From: Aradus depressus
Taxonomy: Eukaryota; Arthropoda; Insecta; Hemiptera; Aradidae
Assembly: GCA_963662175.1 (NCBI GenBank)
Contig: OY759221.1
Location: 37,694,045 to 37,758,044 of the forward strand
Direction of reading: 5' to 3'
DNA: 64,000 bases
The number at the start of each line of letters is the position of its first letter. The first letter of the stretch is position 1. The notes under the pieces were generated by a model. The model saw only the letters and a list, made by a program, of their open reading frames with translations, was not told the DNA's origin and did not search any database. The position numbers were made by a program, and so were the translations under genes. Below, one piece after another: positions 29,889 to 41,867 of this stretch.

Positions 29889-30766
29889 TGTAACGTTCAT
29901 TATATTGCGCTACTTGATATTCTAATTTAAATTTATATGAATAATAGTTATATACAATAACGATTATTAGAGGACCGGGTTATGTATGATTTATAAATAA
30001 AAATAATTACTTTAAAATAATTTGTTACATTTTTCTTTTATTTTAAATTTCATCATGACACATTTTTTATGGGTTAGTATCACATAAATTTTACAGACAT
30101 CGAGATTTTTCTTTGTAAACACAACATTCAACTAAACCTGCGGGACAGCTTTCTTTTCTTCTATTGTGCTGGTGGGTAACATGATGTCTCCAGCGTGGTA
30201 CGTTGAATATGGGGTGTCGCAACTGCGGCCACGTCCTCTCCTCTCTTCTGGATTCCAAGTATTTCAGCTACTCTTCCTTCTTATCACAGCCTTTAAGAGA
30301 TCACTTACATTTTCTACCATTCACCACACTCACTTTCACTGACCCATCTCTCTCTGCACAGTTCTCTCATACATCTACTACCTACTCTGAACAGAGCTGA
30401 TAAAAACCCACTCATTCCACGAGGGGACAGCCCACTTCTCTCTCGTTTTGGATTCAGCTCCGTCATTGGCCACAATTTTTACAGCCTTTAGCACTAAACA
30501 TCTGGTTTTTTTTATACCACTTTCATATTCCCGTATACAATCCTAATTGCTTACATTTATTGTTAACCAATTATTAGCCTAACATTTAATTTTATGACAT
30601 AATTGAAATAAATGATTTGATATATTTTGAAACTATATCGACCCTGGTACATATCGATTAGATAACCCCCAGTAACCTTCCTTAGGTCTACTAAACTGAT
30701 TGTATTTACGTATTTTATTTTCCATTTCTTAAATATTACATGTGATGGACAATATAGAACATTACA
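29889..30766 (-). repeat. LTR A, 3' copy
   Basis: 878 bp. Just inside it, on the minus strand, the purine-rich AGCAGAGGGCAA precedes TGTAATG and may serve as polypurine tract. Confidence 0.9.
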
Positions 30767-32527
30767 TTGCCCTCTGCTAAAAATATCAAAATATATCATT
30801 CATTTGCTTACATAAGTGTTTAGTACCAAACTATTTCATAATCTTATGGTTATTTGTACCACTTGGCGACTCAAAATAACATGGTGACCCAGTTTCTATA
30901 ATTAATTAATTACACACAAATTTTTTGTCTATTATGGAATACATTCTTCAAGGTAACTCTCTTTAATAATATTAAACAACAATTAGGTAACAAATCCAAT
31001 TCAATTATTTTGTTTACGTCTTACCATAATGTTATATTAGATTTACTTTCTTAAATTACTTTATTTATTTATTATTTAATATTCCATTTATCAATAACAT
31101 CACTGTCACAATTAGACATAACTCAGATAATTATTTATATTTTACTACTTTTATTTACGCTATCTCGACTTACTTTCCCTATTGATTTACTGCACTAATT
31201 TTTATATATAATGCTCTTAAGATGATATTCTTAAAAAAAAATATTCTTATAACATTTTCCCCGTTTCACTTAAAAAAATTTTTTTTTTTTTTTATTTATT
31301 ATTATTATTATTATTATACTGAATTACTTACAAGGTTATGATTAAAAATTTTTTTTTTTTTTTTTTTTTTGACGTTTGTAATCTATGCATCCATGTGGAT
31401 GTTCTAATTTCATCACTTATTATTCTGAAACTACTAGCGATTATCGCTCTCAAAAACCATTTGTGGGTTAATATTGCTCATTTCCGTAAGGACGCCAAAC
31501 TCCTTAAATCAACATGGCCCACGTTGTTGACAATTACGGTTTAATAACAATAACACACCCTTTAAACTAATATTTTTTTTTTTTTTTTTTTTTTTTTTCA
31601 ATTATTATTACCCTTTTATCACCAATACCATAAAAAAATACATGCATAAATATCAATAAATAGTTCAACTCGATACTAGCCCTTATTATAAAATTTCCCA
31701 TAAAAATAACCACCATAAATATAATATTTCAATAAATAAATATGTTTTTATTTAAAAACATTTAAAAATAATAAATTTTCTGTTCAGAGTGCAGAGTAAA
31801 CTAAACATTATTTACATCTAATTTAATTATATAATTTTTTTTTTTTTATTCTATGACAGAACATCACCCACTCTCATATTCTTAATCAGTCTCAGACCCA
31901 AAATTGGTCATTATTACCACTTTTATAATACAACCATTCTAATACAAAAAAAAAATAGCATACATCATATAAAAAAAATAACAAGACATATCATAAAATA
32001 AAACACACACCCAATATTGACATTTGTTGGGCTGTTTACAAATATCAGTTGTTTATCATAACAGACTCTAAATAGCTGTCTTATCCTTTATCTATTCATC
32101 AGTTCGTCTCCTCAACCTAGACTTGGTTGACATATCATGTTAACTACGCTCCATATTTTTATTTCTAACTTTAGTTTAATTTATTCTTTATTTTCAATTA
32201 TTTATTAATTAGACCCTATTTACATCTCGAGTGACAACTTCTTTGTTTACATTAATTTTATTCATTTTTATTGATTTTTATTAACTCAAATTTTACATGC
32301 AAACAATTCTTGACAGATAAAATTGTGATATCAAATCTCAGGTACATTTTTCATTAATTAATTATATCATTTTATTTTGCAATTATTCATTTCGACAAAA
32401 TTTAACATATTGACTGATACTTTCTATGTTTATTATTTTTTTTTTTTTTATTAATCTCAATGTTACATTTTATAGTTCCAGATCATAATCCTAGACAAGC
32501 AATTTTCAATATCCAAAATTTCATCGG
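30767..32527. other. Interior of element A, non-coding
   Basis: Extremely AT-rich with long T tracts (for example 31348-31370 and 31571-31598). A small frame at 31338-31544 is not credible. The same sequence in diverged form fills 35367-37325 of element B. Confidence 0.6.
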
Positions 32528-33433
32528 TTAAACATTTATTATTTTCTTTCTTTTATATTTATAATTTAGTTTTCGATTATCTATTTTTCTAAATTTGTTA
32601 CTAATGTTTAAACTTATCTTTTTCTTTATTCGTTTATTTCTTTGACGTAGATATTTTGTTTTCGAATTTTTCAAATTATTTTTATTATGATTATTTTTGA
32701 ACTCAAGTTTTTTACACTTGTTATAGTTACGTTTATTTACACATCTATGAAAATTTGTTTTTCCATATCCGATCTTTCTAGGACTTTTAATTTTATTTAT
32801 CTCATGTTTTCTTAAGTTTGTGATTTTTTTATTGTATAATTTCCTTGTTTCTTTATTTTTATTATGATTCGGTCTTTTCACCACACTACCATTTGTTATT
32901 TGAATTGTAATATATTTAAATTTCTCTAGCACCTTATTGATGTTTATATTTTCCTTTATTTCTCCATTTTCCTGTCCCTCTACACTCATATTTCGATTTA
33001 ATTTACTCTCGACAGCTTCTACCGCACTTTCTATCTTATTATTTAATTGTTCACATGTATGATTTATTTCTAAACTTTGATCACTAAATTTCAGATCAAC
33101 AATTTTATTAAATTGATCGAAACGTTTGTTTACATTCTTTTTTACATTTTCAAATTTTATGCTTACGTCTTCCTTTAATTCCTCAATTTTTGAATTTAAT
33201 TCTAACTTTATTTCTGACTTCATTTCATTAAAAATTTTTGATTGCATTTCATTAAAATGTTTTGACTGTTGCTCAAATTTTACGTTCATATTTTTTATTA
33301 TCATTTCCATCATGGTATTTAAACTTACATTTGTCTCACTCTCCGGCTGAAGGCAATTATCATAAGTTATTCTATTTTGTCCGCCATTATTGTTCGGATT
33401 CGTTCTCTGAGAACCTCTATTATAGTCGGCCAT
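32528..33433 (-). CDS. gag-like protein of element A (301 aa)
   Basis: Starts MADYNRGSQRTNPNNNG about 147 bp after the 5' LTR, the usual place for gag. Residues about 45-150 form a heptad-rich coiled coil (KSEIKLELNSKIEELKEDVS). The C-terminal 110 residues are very rich in lysine and asparagine. No CCHC knuckle, protease or polymerase motif is visible. The same ends, with a different middle, occur in element B. I infer that the gene is a remnant in which the N-terminus of gag was joined to a basic tail by deletion of pol; the function is unknown. Confidence 0.6.
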   Translation of the reverse strand: MADYNRGSQRTNPNNNGGQNRITYDNCLQPESETNVSLNTMMEMIIKNMNVKFEQQSKHFNEMQSKIFNEMKSEIKLELNSKIEELKEDVSIKFENVKKNVNKRFDQFNKIVDLKFSDQSLEINHTCEQLNNKIESAVEAVESKLNRNMSVEGQENGEIKENININKVLEKFKYITIQITNGSVVKRPNHNKNKETRKLYNKKITNLRKHEINKIKSPRKIGYGKTNFHRCVNKRNYNKCKKLEFKNNHNKNNLKNSKTKYLRQRNKRIKKKISLNISNKFRKIDNRKLNYKYKRKKIINV

Positions 33434-33579
33434 TTTGGACGCTAACTTTTTATACAGTTTTAAAATTAATTTTTTTACAAATATTTTTTTACAAAATTAT
33501 ACATAAGGTCCTTTTATAATTTTCTTTTCGGGCGCCATATAAAAATTTAATATTTCAAATCCCTGTTCGAAGCGACATT

Positions 33580-34457
33580 TGTAACGTTCATTATATTGCG
33601 CTACTTGATATTCTAATTTAAATTTATATGAATAATAGTTATATACAATAACGATTATTAGAGGACCGGGTTATGTATGATTTATAAATAAAAATAATTA
33701 CTTTAAAATAATTTGTTACATTTTTCTTTTATTTTAAATTTCATCATGACACATTTTTTATGGGTTAGTATCACATAAATTTTACAGACATCGAGATTTT
33801 TCTTTGTAAACACAACATTCAACTAAACCTGCGGGACAGCTTTCTTTTCTTCTATTGTGCTGGTGGGTAACATGATGTCTCCAGCGTGGTACGTTGAATA
33901 TGGGGTGTCGCAACTGCGGCCACGTCCTCTCCTCTCTTCTGGATTCCAAGTATTTCAGCTACTCTTCCTTCTTATCACAGCCTTTAAGAGATCACTTACA
34001 TTTTCTACCATTCACCACACTCACTTTCACTGACCCATCTCTCTCTGCACAGTTCTCTCATACATCTACTACCTACTCTGAACAGAGCTGATAAAAACCC
34101 ACTCATTCCACGAGGGGACAGCCCACTTCTCTCTCGTTTTGGATTCAGCTCCGTCATTGGCCACAATTTTTACAGCCTTTAGCACTAAACATCTGGTTTT
34201 TTTTATACCACTTTCATATTCCCGTATACAATCCTAATTGCTTACATTTATTGTTAACCAATTATTAGCCTAACATTTAATTTTATGACATAATTGAAAT
34301 AAATGATTTGATATATTTTGAAACTATATCGACCCTGGTACATATCGATTAGATAACCCCCAGTAACCTTCCTTAGGTCTACTAAACTGATTGTATTTAC
34401 GTATTTTATTTTCCATTTCTTAAATATTACATGTAATGGACAATATAGAACATTACA
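33580..34457 (-). repeat. LTR A, 5' copy
   Basis: 878 bp, nearly identical to 29889-30766. It presumably carries the element promoter (minus-strand transcription). Confidence 0.9.
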
Positions 34458-34467
34458 ATATATATAT

Positions 34468-35366
34468 TGTAACGCTTGTTATTAGGTTACATTTAACATT
34501 TTAATGTCCCTGTTCGAAGGCGACATTTGTAACGCTTGCTATTAGTGCTACTTGATATTTTAATTTAATTATATAAGTTAATAATAATTATATGAAATAA
34601 CGATTATGAGAGAACCTGGTTATGTATAATTTATAAGTAAAATAAAGACTTTAAAATAATTTGTTACATTTTTCTTTTATTTTAAATTTCATCATGACAT
34701 TTTTATGGGTTAGTATCACATAAATTTTACAGACATAGAGAGTTTTCTTTTTTAAACACACATTCAACTAAACCTGCGGGGCTTGCATGCTGTATTGAGT
34801 TGATGATCGATGATTTCTTTTTGTACCACTGATGAGATGGGATTGTTGGTAGACCTCTGACGTCCTCTGTCTTTACCAGTTGATCTTCATTATTACGGGA
34901 TACACACACACTTTTTCTTCTATGTCCTCAGACAATCAAACTTACTCCACTGCACATCTTTCCACAGATCCCTCCACAGACACCCTCTCACATCTCACTC
35001 TGAACAACGACTCTCACCACGAGGGGACAGCACACTTCTCTCCTGTTCTGGATTCAGCTCCGTCATTGGCCCACAATTTTTACAGCCTTTAGCACTAAAC
35101 ATCTGGGTTTTTTTATATCACTTTCATATTCCCGTATAAAATCCTAGTTGCTTACATTTATATTTAACTAATTATTAGCCTAACATTTCATTTTATGACA
35201 TAATTGAAATAAATGATTTGATATATTTTGAAACTATATCGACCCTGGTACAAATCGATTAGATAACCCCCAGTAACCTTCCTTAGGTCTACTAACTGAT
35301 TATATTTACTTATTTTATTTTCCATTTCTTAAATATTACATGTAATGGACAATATAGAACGTTACA
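34468..35366 (-). repeat. LTR B, 3' copy
   Basis: 899 bp; includes the 60-bp extension at 34468-34527. Confidence 0.9.
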
Positions 35367-36120
35367 TTGCCCTCTGCTAAAATATCAAAATATATCATTC
35401 ATTTGCTTACATAAGTGTTTAGTACCAAACTATTTCATCATCTTATGGTTATATGTCCCACTTGGCGACCCAAAAATAACATGGTGACCCAGTTTCTATA
35501 ATTAATTAATTACACACAAATTTTTTGTCTATAATGGAATACATTCTTCAAGGTAACTCTTTTTAATAATATTATACAACAATTAGGGAACAAATCCAAT
35601 TCAATTAATTTATTTACGTCTTATCATAATGTTATATTAGATTTATTTTCTTATTTTACTTTATTTTCTCATTTCTTCTATTTACCACTACTCTATTCTC
35701 CATACGCAAATTCTACATTCAAAATTCCAACACTAATCCTTAATTTGCCATACAATTTACCCACACTCCTTAATATAATCTAAAATTCTTAAATAATCTC
35801 CCTGGTATCTCTTAACCATCCTGATCTCCTTGGATCTTCGCCTACTACCATAAAATACTCATAATCCAATCCCTTCCCACCTATAGGCTAAGCCTAAAAA
35901 TTTTTAATATTCATTCTTTAATCCTTCCTTCTATTTAAAAGTACAATTCCCTCTCTCCTTTCAATTATTTATATTTTACTACTTTTATTTACGCTATCTC
36001 GACTTACTTTCCCTATTGATTTACTGCACTAATTTTTATATATTGTTCCTAAGATGATATTCTTAAAAAAAATATTCTTATAACATTTTCCCCGTTTCAC
36101 TTAAAAAATTTTTTTTTTTT

Positions 36121-36151
<31 letters not shown>

Positions 36152-37325
36152 CGGAATTACTTTCAAGGTTATATTTCAATATTATATGTTTTTATTTTTT
36201 TATTATCCATTTTAGGATAATTCCTTTTATCAATCTATTATTCTGAACCTACGAGCGATTATCGCTCTCAAAAACCATTTGTGGGTTAATATAACTCGTT
36301 TCCGTAAGGACGCTAAACTCCTTAAATCAACATGGCCCACGTTGTTGACAATTACGGTTAATAACACTAACAAACCCTTTAAACTAATATATTTTTTTTT
36401 TTTTTTTTTTTTTTTATAAATATTTTTATTTTATCACCAATACCATAAAAAAATGCATGCATAAATACCAATAAATAGTTCAACATCGATACTAACCCTT
36501 ATTATAAAATTTCCCATAAAATAACCACCATAAATATAATATTACAATAAATAAATATGTTTTTATTTAAAAACATTTAAAATCAAAAATTTTCTGTACA
36601 GAGTGCAGAGTAAACTAAACATTATTTACATCTAATTTTAATTATATAATTTTTTTTTTATTCTATGACAGAGCATCACCCACTCTCATATTTTTAATCA
36701 GTCTCAGACCCAATTGGTCATTATTACCTATTTCATAATACAACCACTCTAATAAAAAAAATAGCATACATCATATAAAAAAATAACAAGACATATCATA
36801 AAAATAAATACACAATCAATATTAACATTCTTTGACGTGTTTACAAATATCAGTTGTTTATCATAAAAGACTCTAACAGCTGTTCCATCCTTTATCCATT
36901 TATCAGTTCAACTTGCAAATACTTAGTTGCCATATCATTTCTCTTACGCTCCATATTTTTATTTCTAACTTTAGTTTAATTTATTCTTTATTTTCAATTA
37001 TTTATTAATTAGACCGCTCAAACACCGAGTGACAACTTCTTTGTTTACATTAATTTTATTTTTTTTTTATTTTTATTGATTTTTATTAACTCAAATTTTA
37101 CATGCAAACAATTCTTGACAGATAAAATTGTGATATCAAATCTCAGGTACATTTTTCATTAATTAATTATATCATTTTATTTTGCAATTATTCATTTCGA
37201 CAAAATTCAACATATTAACTGATACTTTCTATTTCTATTTTTTTTTTATTAATTTTAATGTTACATTTTATAGTTCCAGATCATTATCCTAGACAAGCAA
37301 CTTTCAATATCCAAAATTTCATCGG
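35367..37325. other. Interior of element B, non-coding
   Basis: Corresponds to the AT-rich interior of A, but 35670-35960 holds C-rich sequence (CCTTGGATCTTCGCCTACTA region) absent from A. Confidence 0.6.
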
Positions 37326-38171
37326 TTAAACATTTATTATTTTCTTTCTTTTATATTTATAATTTAGTTTTCGATTATCTATTTTTCTAAATTTGTTACT
37401 AATGTTTAAACTTATCTTTTTCTTTATTCGTTTATTTCTTTGACGTAGATATTTTGTTTTCGAATTTTTCAAATTATTTTTATTATGATTATTTTTGAAC
37501 TCAAGTTTTTTACACTTGTTATAGTTATGTTCATTTACACATCTATGAAAATTTGTTTTTCGATATCCGATTTTTCTAGGACTTTTAATTTTATTTATCT
37601 TATGTTTTTTTAGTTTCTCTATCTTATTATTATGTTTCTTTATAACAATACCATTAGCTATTATGGTTTTAATAAATTTACATTTGTCTATCTTCTTATT
37701 GAATTTTATTTTCTTCTGTGTTTCATTATTTTCCTTTATTTCTCCATTTTCCTGTCTATCTACAATCATATTATTTAATTGTTCACATTTATGATTTATT
37801 TCTAAACTTTGATCACTAACTTTCAGATCAACAATTTTATTAAATTGATCGAAACGTTTGTTTAAATCTTTATTTAAATTTTCAAATTCTATGCCTACGT
37901 CTTCCTTTAATTCCTCAATTTTTGAATTTAATTCTAACTTTATTTCTGACTTCATTTCATTAAAATGTTTTGATTGTAGTTCAAATTTTGAATTTATTTC
38001 ATTAAAATGTGTTGATTGCATTTCATTATTTTTTATTAACATTTCCATCATGATGTTTAAATTTACATTTGTCTCACTCTCCGGCTGAAGGCAATTATCA
38101 TTAGTTACTCTATTTTGTCCGCCATTATTGTTCAGATTCGTTCTCTGAGAACTTCTATTATAGTCGGCCAT
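37326..38171 (-). CDS. gag-like protein of element B (281 aa)
   Basis: Starts MADYNRSSQRTNLNNNG and ends with the same basic tail as the protein of A (HRCVN...YNKCKKLEFKNNHNK). The coiled-coil centre has lost or shuffled several heptads relative to A, and residues 155-185 differ strongly. Both frames are open although they diverge, which suggests that translation of this small protein was under selection or that the copies are very young. Confidence 0.6.
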   Translation of the reverse strand: MADYNRSSQRTNLNNNGGQNRVTNDNCLQPESETNVNLNIMMEMLIKNNEMQSTHFNEINSKFELQSKHFNEMKSEIKLELNSKIEELKEDVGIEFENLNKDLNKRFDQFNKIVDLKVSDQSLEINHKCEQLNNMIVDRQENGEIKENNETQKKIKFNKKIDKCKFIKTIIANGIVIKKHNNKIEKLKKHKINKIKSPRKIGYRKTNFHRCVNEHNYNKCKKLEFKNNHNKNNLKNSKTKYLRQRNKRIKKKISLNISNKFRKIDNRKLNYKYKRKKIINV

Positions 38172-38367
38172 TTTGGACGCTAACTTTTTATACAGTTTTA
38201 AAATTAATTTTTACAAATATTTTTTCTTTTACAAAATCATACATAAGGTCCTTTTATAATTTTCTTTTCGGGCGCCATATAAAAATTTACTATTTCAAAT
38301 CCCTGATGTATCAAGTCCTTAATTTTTCAAGTCCTTAATTTTTCAAGTCCCTGTTCGAAGCGACATT

Positions 38368-39263
38368 TGTAACGCTTGTTATTAGGTTACATTTAACATT
38401 TTAATGTCCCTGTTCGAAGGCGACATTTGTAACGCTTGCTATTAGTGCTACTTGATATTTTAATTTAATTATATAAGTTAATAATAATTATATGAAATAA
38501 CGATTATGAGAGAACCTGGTTATGTATAATTTATAAGTAAAATAAAGACTTTAAAATAATTTGTTACATTTTTCTTTTATTTTAAATTTCATCATGACAT
38601 TTTTATGGGTTAGTATCACATAAATTTTACAGACATAGAGAGTTTTCTTTTTTAAACACACATTCAACTAAACCTGCGGGGCTTGCATGCTGTATTGAGT
38701 TGATGATCGATGATTTCTTTTTGTACCACTGATGAGATGGGATTGTTGGTAGACCTCTGACGTCCTCTGTCTTTACCAGTTGATCTTCATTATTACGGGA
38801 TACACACACACTTTTTCTTCTATGTCCTCAGACAATCAAACTTACTCCACTGCACATCTTTCCACAGATCCCTCCACAGACACCCTCTCACATCTCACTC
38901 TGAACAACGACTCTCACCACGAGGGGACAGCACACTTCTCTCCTGTTCTGGATTCAGCTCCGTCATTGGCCCACAATTTTTACAGCCTTTAGCACTAAAC
39001 ATCTGGGTTTTTTTATATCACTTTCATATTCCCGTATAAAATCCTAGTTGCTTACATTTATATTTAACTAATTATTAGCCTAACATTTCATTTTATGACA
39101 TAATTGAAATAAATGATTTGATATATTTTGAAACTATATCGACCCTGGTACAAATCGATTAGATAACCCCCAGTAACCTTCCTTAGGTCTACTAACTGAT
39201 TATATTTACTTATTTTATTTTCCATTTCTTAAATATTACATGTAATGGACAATATAGAACGTT

Positions 39264-39266
<3 letters not shown>
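38368..39266 (-). repeat. LTR B, 5' copy
   Basis: 899 bp. Its inner 60 bp (38368-38427) contain a second, slightly different primer-binding-like sequence (TGTCGCCTTCGAACAGGGAC on the minus strand) followed by a second LTR terminus. Confidence 0.85.

Positions 39267-39320
<54 letters not shown>
39267..39320. repeat. (AT)n microsatellite
   Basis: Right flank of element B; a second AT run is at 39338-39350, and between them lies an inverted scrap of the LINE C-terminus seen at 28594 (CCTGGTACAGTCTTTG). Confidence 0.9.
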
Positions 39321-39322
<2 letters not shown>

Positions 39323-39354
39323 TGGTACAGTCTTTGTATATATATATATATGTG

Positions 39355-39864
39355 GTGGTTTTTACACCTAGGGACCTAAGCATCCAATGATCTTATCCCT
39401 TCCCTGGAAGCGCTGGGCTTCCCCCTCATTATATTAACTGTATGTTTATACTTATACTACCTGAACCAAGCCCTTCATGGAGTGCTCAGTCTCCCAGTTT
39501 CCTTAATGAACCTGAGAATGCTCTCATAGTCCAATCTTCTAAAATCCTCCTCTGCGATTACATCTCCACCAAAGATGCGGAATCTCATTCGCGCATATCC
39601 CGAGCAGATGCCCAGGAAGTGTGCCGCCGTTTCGTCTTCTTCCCCACATCTATCGCAGGTAGGGCTGTCCTTGACTCCCACATTGTGTAGGTGTCTATTG
39701 AACGGACCATGTCCTGTGAGAACTCCAGTCAGTTGCCTAAGCTCGTTCCGATTGAGGTTCAGGATCCCATCCTTCAGAACTCTGGACTCCCCTCCCAGGA
39801 ACATCTTCGACTGCCTGCATGTGGTCTTTTCTCTTCTTGTACCAGGACTTCCTATTATAAACAC
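39355..39864 (-). mobile_element. LINE ORF2 C-terminal fragment (RNase H end and CCHC-like motif)
   Basis: The minus-strand frame 39864-39475 contains LTGHGPFNRHLHNVGVKDSP, TCDRCGEEDETAAHFLGICS and ARMRFRIFG. The first part fits the end of the RNase H domain. CxxC...HxxxC is the zinc-finger-like cysteine-histidine motif found at the C-terminus of R1, I and jockey-type ORF2. The 3' UTR continues to about 39355 (AAGCGCTGGGCTTCC region), repeated at 9290 and, inverted, at 40950. The rest of the element is missing. Confidence 0.75.
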
Positions 39865-39879
39865 TTTATTTTATAAACA

Positions 39880-40754
39880 TGTATTTTGCTGGACCAAATA
39901 AACGTTGTTGTTTTTGTTTATTATTTACATACCCTTCACCATTTTATAGATATATTTATTATTTATTTATAATTATTATATTATTCCTTTTTTATTTCAT
40001 TCCTTGTAAATATTACATTTATTTTACATTAATTATTTTACATCATTGTCATAAAATTTACTAATGGTTTTATTTTACCGATATTGTAAATATGTACAAT
40101 AAAATAATAATAATAATAATAATAGTACAAATCCTTTAGGTTTAACATTAAATTGTAAACACTATGTGCCTACTTAGTTGAACCTTAGTACTTATTCGAT
40201 TCTGCCTCACTACTTGAAAGTTTAACACTGAACTAGTGAACTAGGTATATGCATGCGCCTTGAAGCCAAACTGTGAGTAAGCCCCCAAACTTTGGTTTGT
40301 CTCTCTCATCCTCTGATTTCTCCCCTTTTTCCCACACGGGGCTCCCTAACTCACTTTTTCAGGGATTAGTCACACCGAGCCTTGCCTAAAAGGCCAGATA
40401 AGAGCTTCTCTCAACAGAGCCTTTCTCTTATTTTCATCTCCTAGAGAGAGAAACCTTTTGGGGGATTAAAATTTGTCGAATAAGAAACTTTATTTAGATG
40501 CTAATAGTCTCCAAAATGGAGTTTATGAATATATCCATTCAAAGATTTTTCAAAAAAATACCATATTAAAAATATTTAATAAACTGCTCATAATATTTGA
40601 TTTTTTTTTTTTTTTTCGACCTGGGGAGGATAAACATGAAATAAAAAAACAAAAGAATAAAAGTATCAGCCAATTGAGACTGTCTATGTCTGCGTGAACA
40701 CGATAACTAGGCCCAAATCGACACGAAATTGTATTTGTTTAGATTTTCAACCAA
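39880..40754. other. Unclassified
   Basis: AT-rich at first, with an (ATA)n run at 40103-40124, then a mixed block (40260-40460) with no recognised product. Confidence 0.3.
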
Positions 40755-40935
40755 ATCAGTAGTTTGAGATCGAGGGTTCGAAACCCTTAATTTATTTTAT
40801 CTGGGAGGTAAACAAAAAAACTTGAGCACGCTGTCCTTCGGATGGAACTTTAAGCGATGGTCCCAAGGCTGCCGGATGACAGGTACTGGTTCACTTTAGA
40901 GGACTAAACGTGGATAGGCAAAATGTAGGACTTCC
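40755..40935 (+). repeat. SINE copy, decayed
   Basis: Box B GGGTTCGAAACCC, TTTATCTGGGAGGTAAAC and GCGATGGTCCCAAGGCTG remain. Confidence 0.65.
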
Positions 40936-40949
40936 ACAGTGGAGACATC

Positions 40950-40992
40950 AAGGAAGGGATAAGAGAATTGAATGCTTAGATCCCTAGATGCA
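40950..40992 (+). mobile_element. LINE 3' UTR scrap
   Basis: AAGGAAGGGATAAGAGAATT, then GAATGCTTAGATCCCTAGATG: reverse complement of the 3' UTR at 39365-39410. Confidence 0.55.
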
Positions 40993-41290
40993 CATCAGCC
41001 CTTCCAACATATCTATTCATCGACGAGTTTTTTTGTTCTTTTTTCTCTGATTTTTGCGGCCCATTCAAGAATGGGTGGTTTTGAGCTATTGCCACAGTTC
41101 CTTATGTCGGCCTAATTCGATATTGCAGCGGAGGCTCCATACAAAGGGAATGTACGGCTTACTAATTTCTGGCCACTGTATAGCGAGGGCTCATCCTAAC
41201 AAAAGCCTCTCATAACAATAAGAAGAGAGGTATGTTTCACTGTTCCACTTTAGTGCCAGTATGGCCCACAGTTCAGTTCCTGCACTACAC
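40993..41290. other. Unclassified host or repeat sequence
   Basis: The part left of the hAT MITE joins 41737-41860 if the MITE is removed. On the minus strand 41856-41737 reads ATTSAIFIPHKQVYFTGTPH-like text that seems coding but is not recognised. Confidence 0.25.
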
Positions 41291-41298
41291 CTTAGAGC

Positions 41299-41728
41299 CA
41301 GTGGTGGATTAACCAATAGGCAAACCTAGTCAGGTGCCTAGGGCCCCCGATGATAAAGGGGCCCCCGATGCTGAAGGCCCCAATGTTTAAAAAAAAAAAA
41401 AAATCTTGTCACTTTTAAAATGATCTTACACGCTTTTGGGAAAAATAATACAGGTCAAATTTGACAAGGAATTTGACCCGAGTTATTTTTCCCAATAAAA
41501 GGTATGAGGGGCCCCCTATTAAGCATGAATTTTTTTAAAAATAAAAAAACAAATCGGCTTTTTCATTTTTCACAATGTTATTTAAGTTTTCCTAGTTCTC
41601 CATGAAAAAAATTGCTGAAAAGTTTTCGTTTTTTATAGGGGGGGGGGAGGGGGGGGGGGGGGGGTAAAAATAGGGGGGCCCCACATTTGCAATCACCTAG
41701 GGCCCCGCAGAAGCTCAATCCGCCTCTG
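41299..41728. mobile_element. hAT-type MITE with 8-bp TSD
   Basis: Ends CAGTGGTGGATTAACCAATA and, inverted, CAGAGGCGGATTGAGCTTCT. The interior is built of GGGGCCCC-like blocks. Flanks CTTAGAGC (41291-41298) and CTTAGATC (41729-41736) are an 8-bp target duplication with one mismatch. It holds no transposase; the frame at 41578-41856 is a by-product. The interior carries a 26-base G-rich run (41638-41664). Confidence 0.8.
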
Positions 41729-41867
41729 CTTAGATCATACTTCATGCCCATTCCAAAGAATCTGTTAGTTGGATGAGGTGTTCCTGTAAAGTAAACTTGC
41801 TTGTGTGGAATGAAGATGGCTGATGTAGTTAGAAGTGATTTTTTCAACGGTTGCACAATTTTATTTT

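Larger units (their letters stand above)
29889..34457 (-). mobile_element. Non-autonomous LTR retrotransposon A
   Basis: Two 878-bp long terminal repeats (29889-30766 and 33580-34457) bound a 2813-bp interior; the single difference I noted is G/A near 30753/34444. Read on the minus strand each LTR starts TGTAATGTTC and ends GAACGTTACA. A primer-binding-like site follows the 5' LTR (TGTCGCTTCGAACAGGGATT at 33577-33558). AT repeats flank both sides, compatible with a 4-6 bp AT-rich target. Only one frame (32528-33433) is present. Protease, reverse transcriptase and integrase are absent, so the element depends on a relative, probably of the Ty3/gypsy or BEL group. Confidence 0.9.
34468..39266 (-). 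mobile_element. Non-autonomous LTR retrotransposon B
   Basis: Two 899-bp LTRs (34468-35366 and 38368-39266), seemingly identical, bound 3001 bp. It belongs to the same family as A, has the same orientation, and is separated from it by only ATATATATAT (34458-34467); more AT repeat follows at 39267. The LTR end is extended by a 60-bp segment that repeats the LTR terminus plus the primer-binding-like sequence (see 38368-38427). As in A, only a gag-like frame is present. Confidence 0.9.

Noticed and set aside
30203..30400. Small frame MNMGCRNCGHVLSS, present twice (also 33894)
   Set aside because: It lies within the two LTR copies of element A, antisense to the element; duplication reflects the LTR pair, not coding selection.
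33126..33519. Phenylalanine-rich + strand frames
   Set aside because: Antisense of the lysine/asparagine-rich gag-like frame; the same happens at 37858-38088.
39575..39901. 108-codon + strand frame
   Set aside because: Antisense of the LINE RNase H-end remnant.
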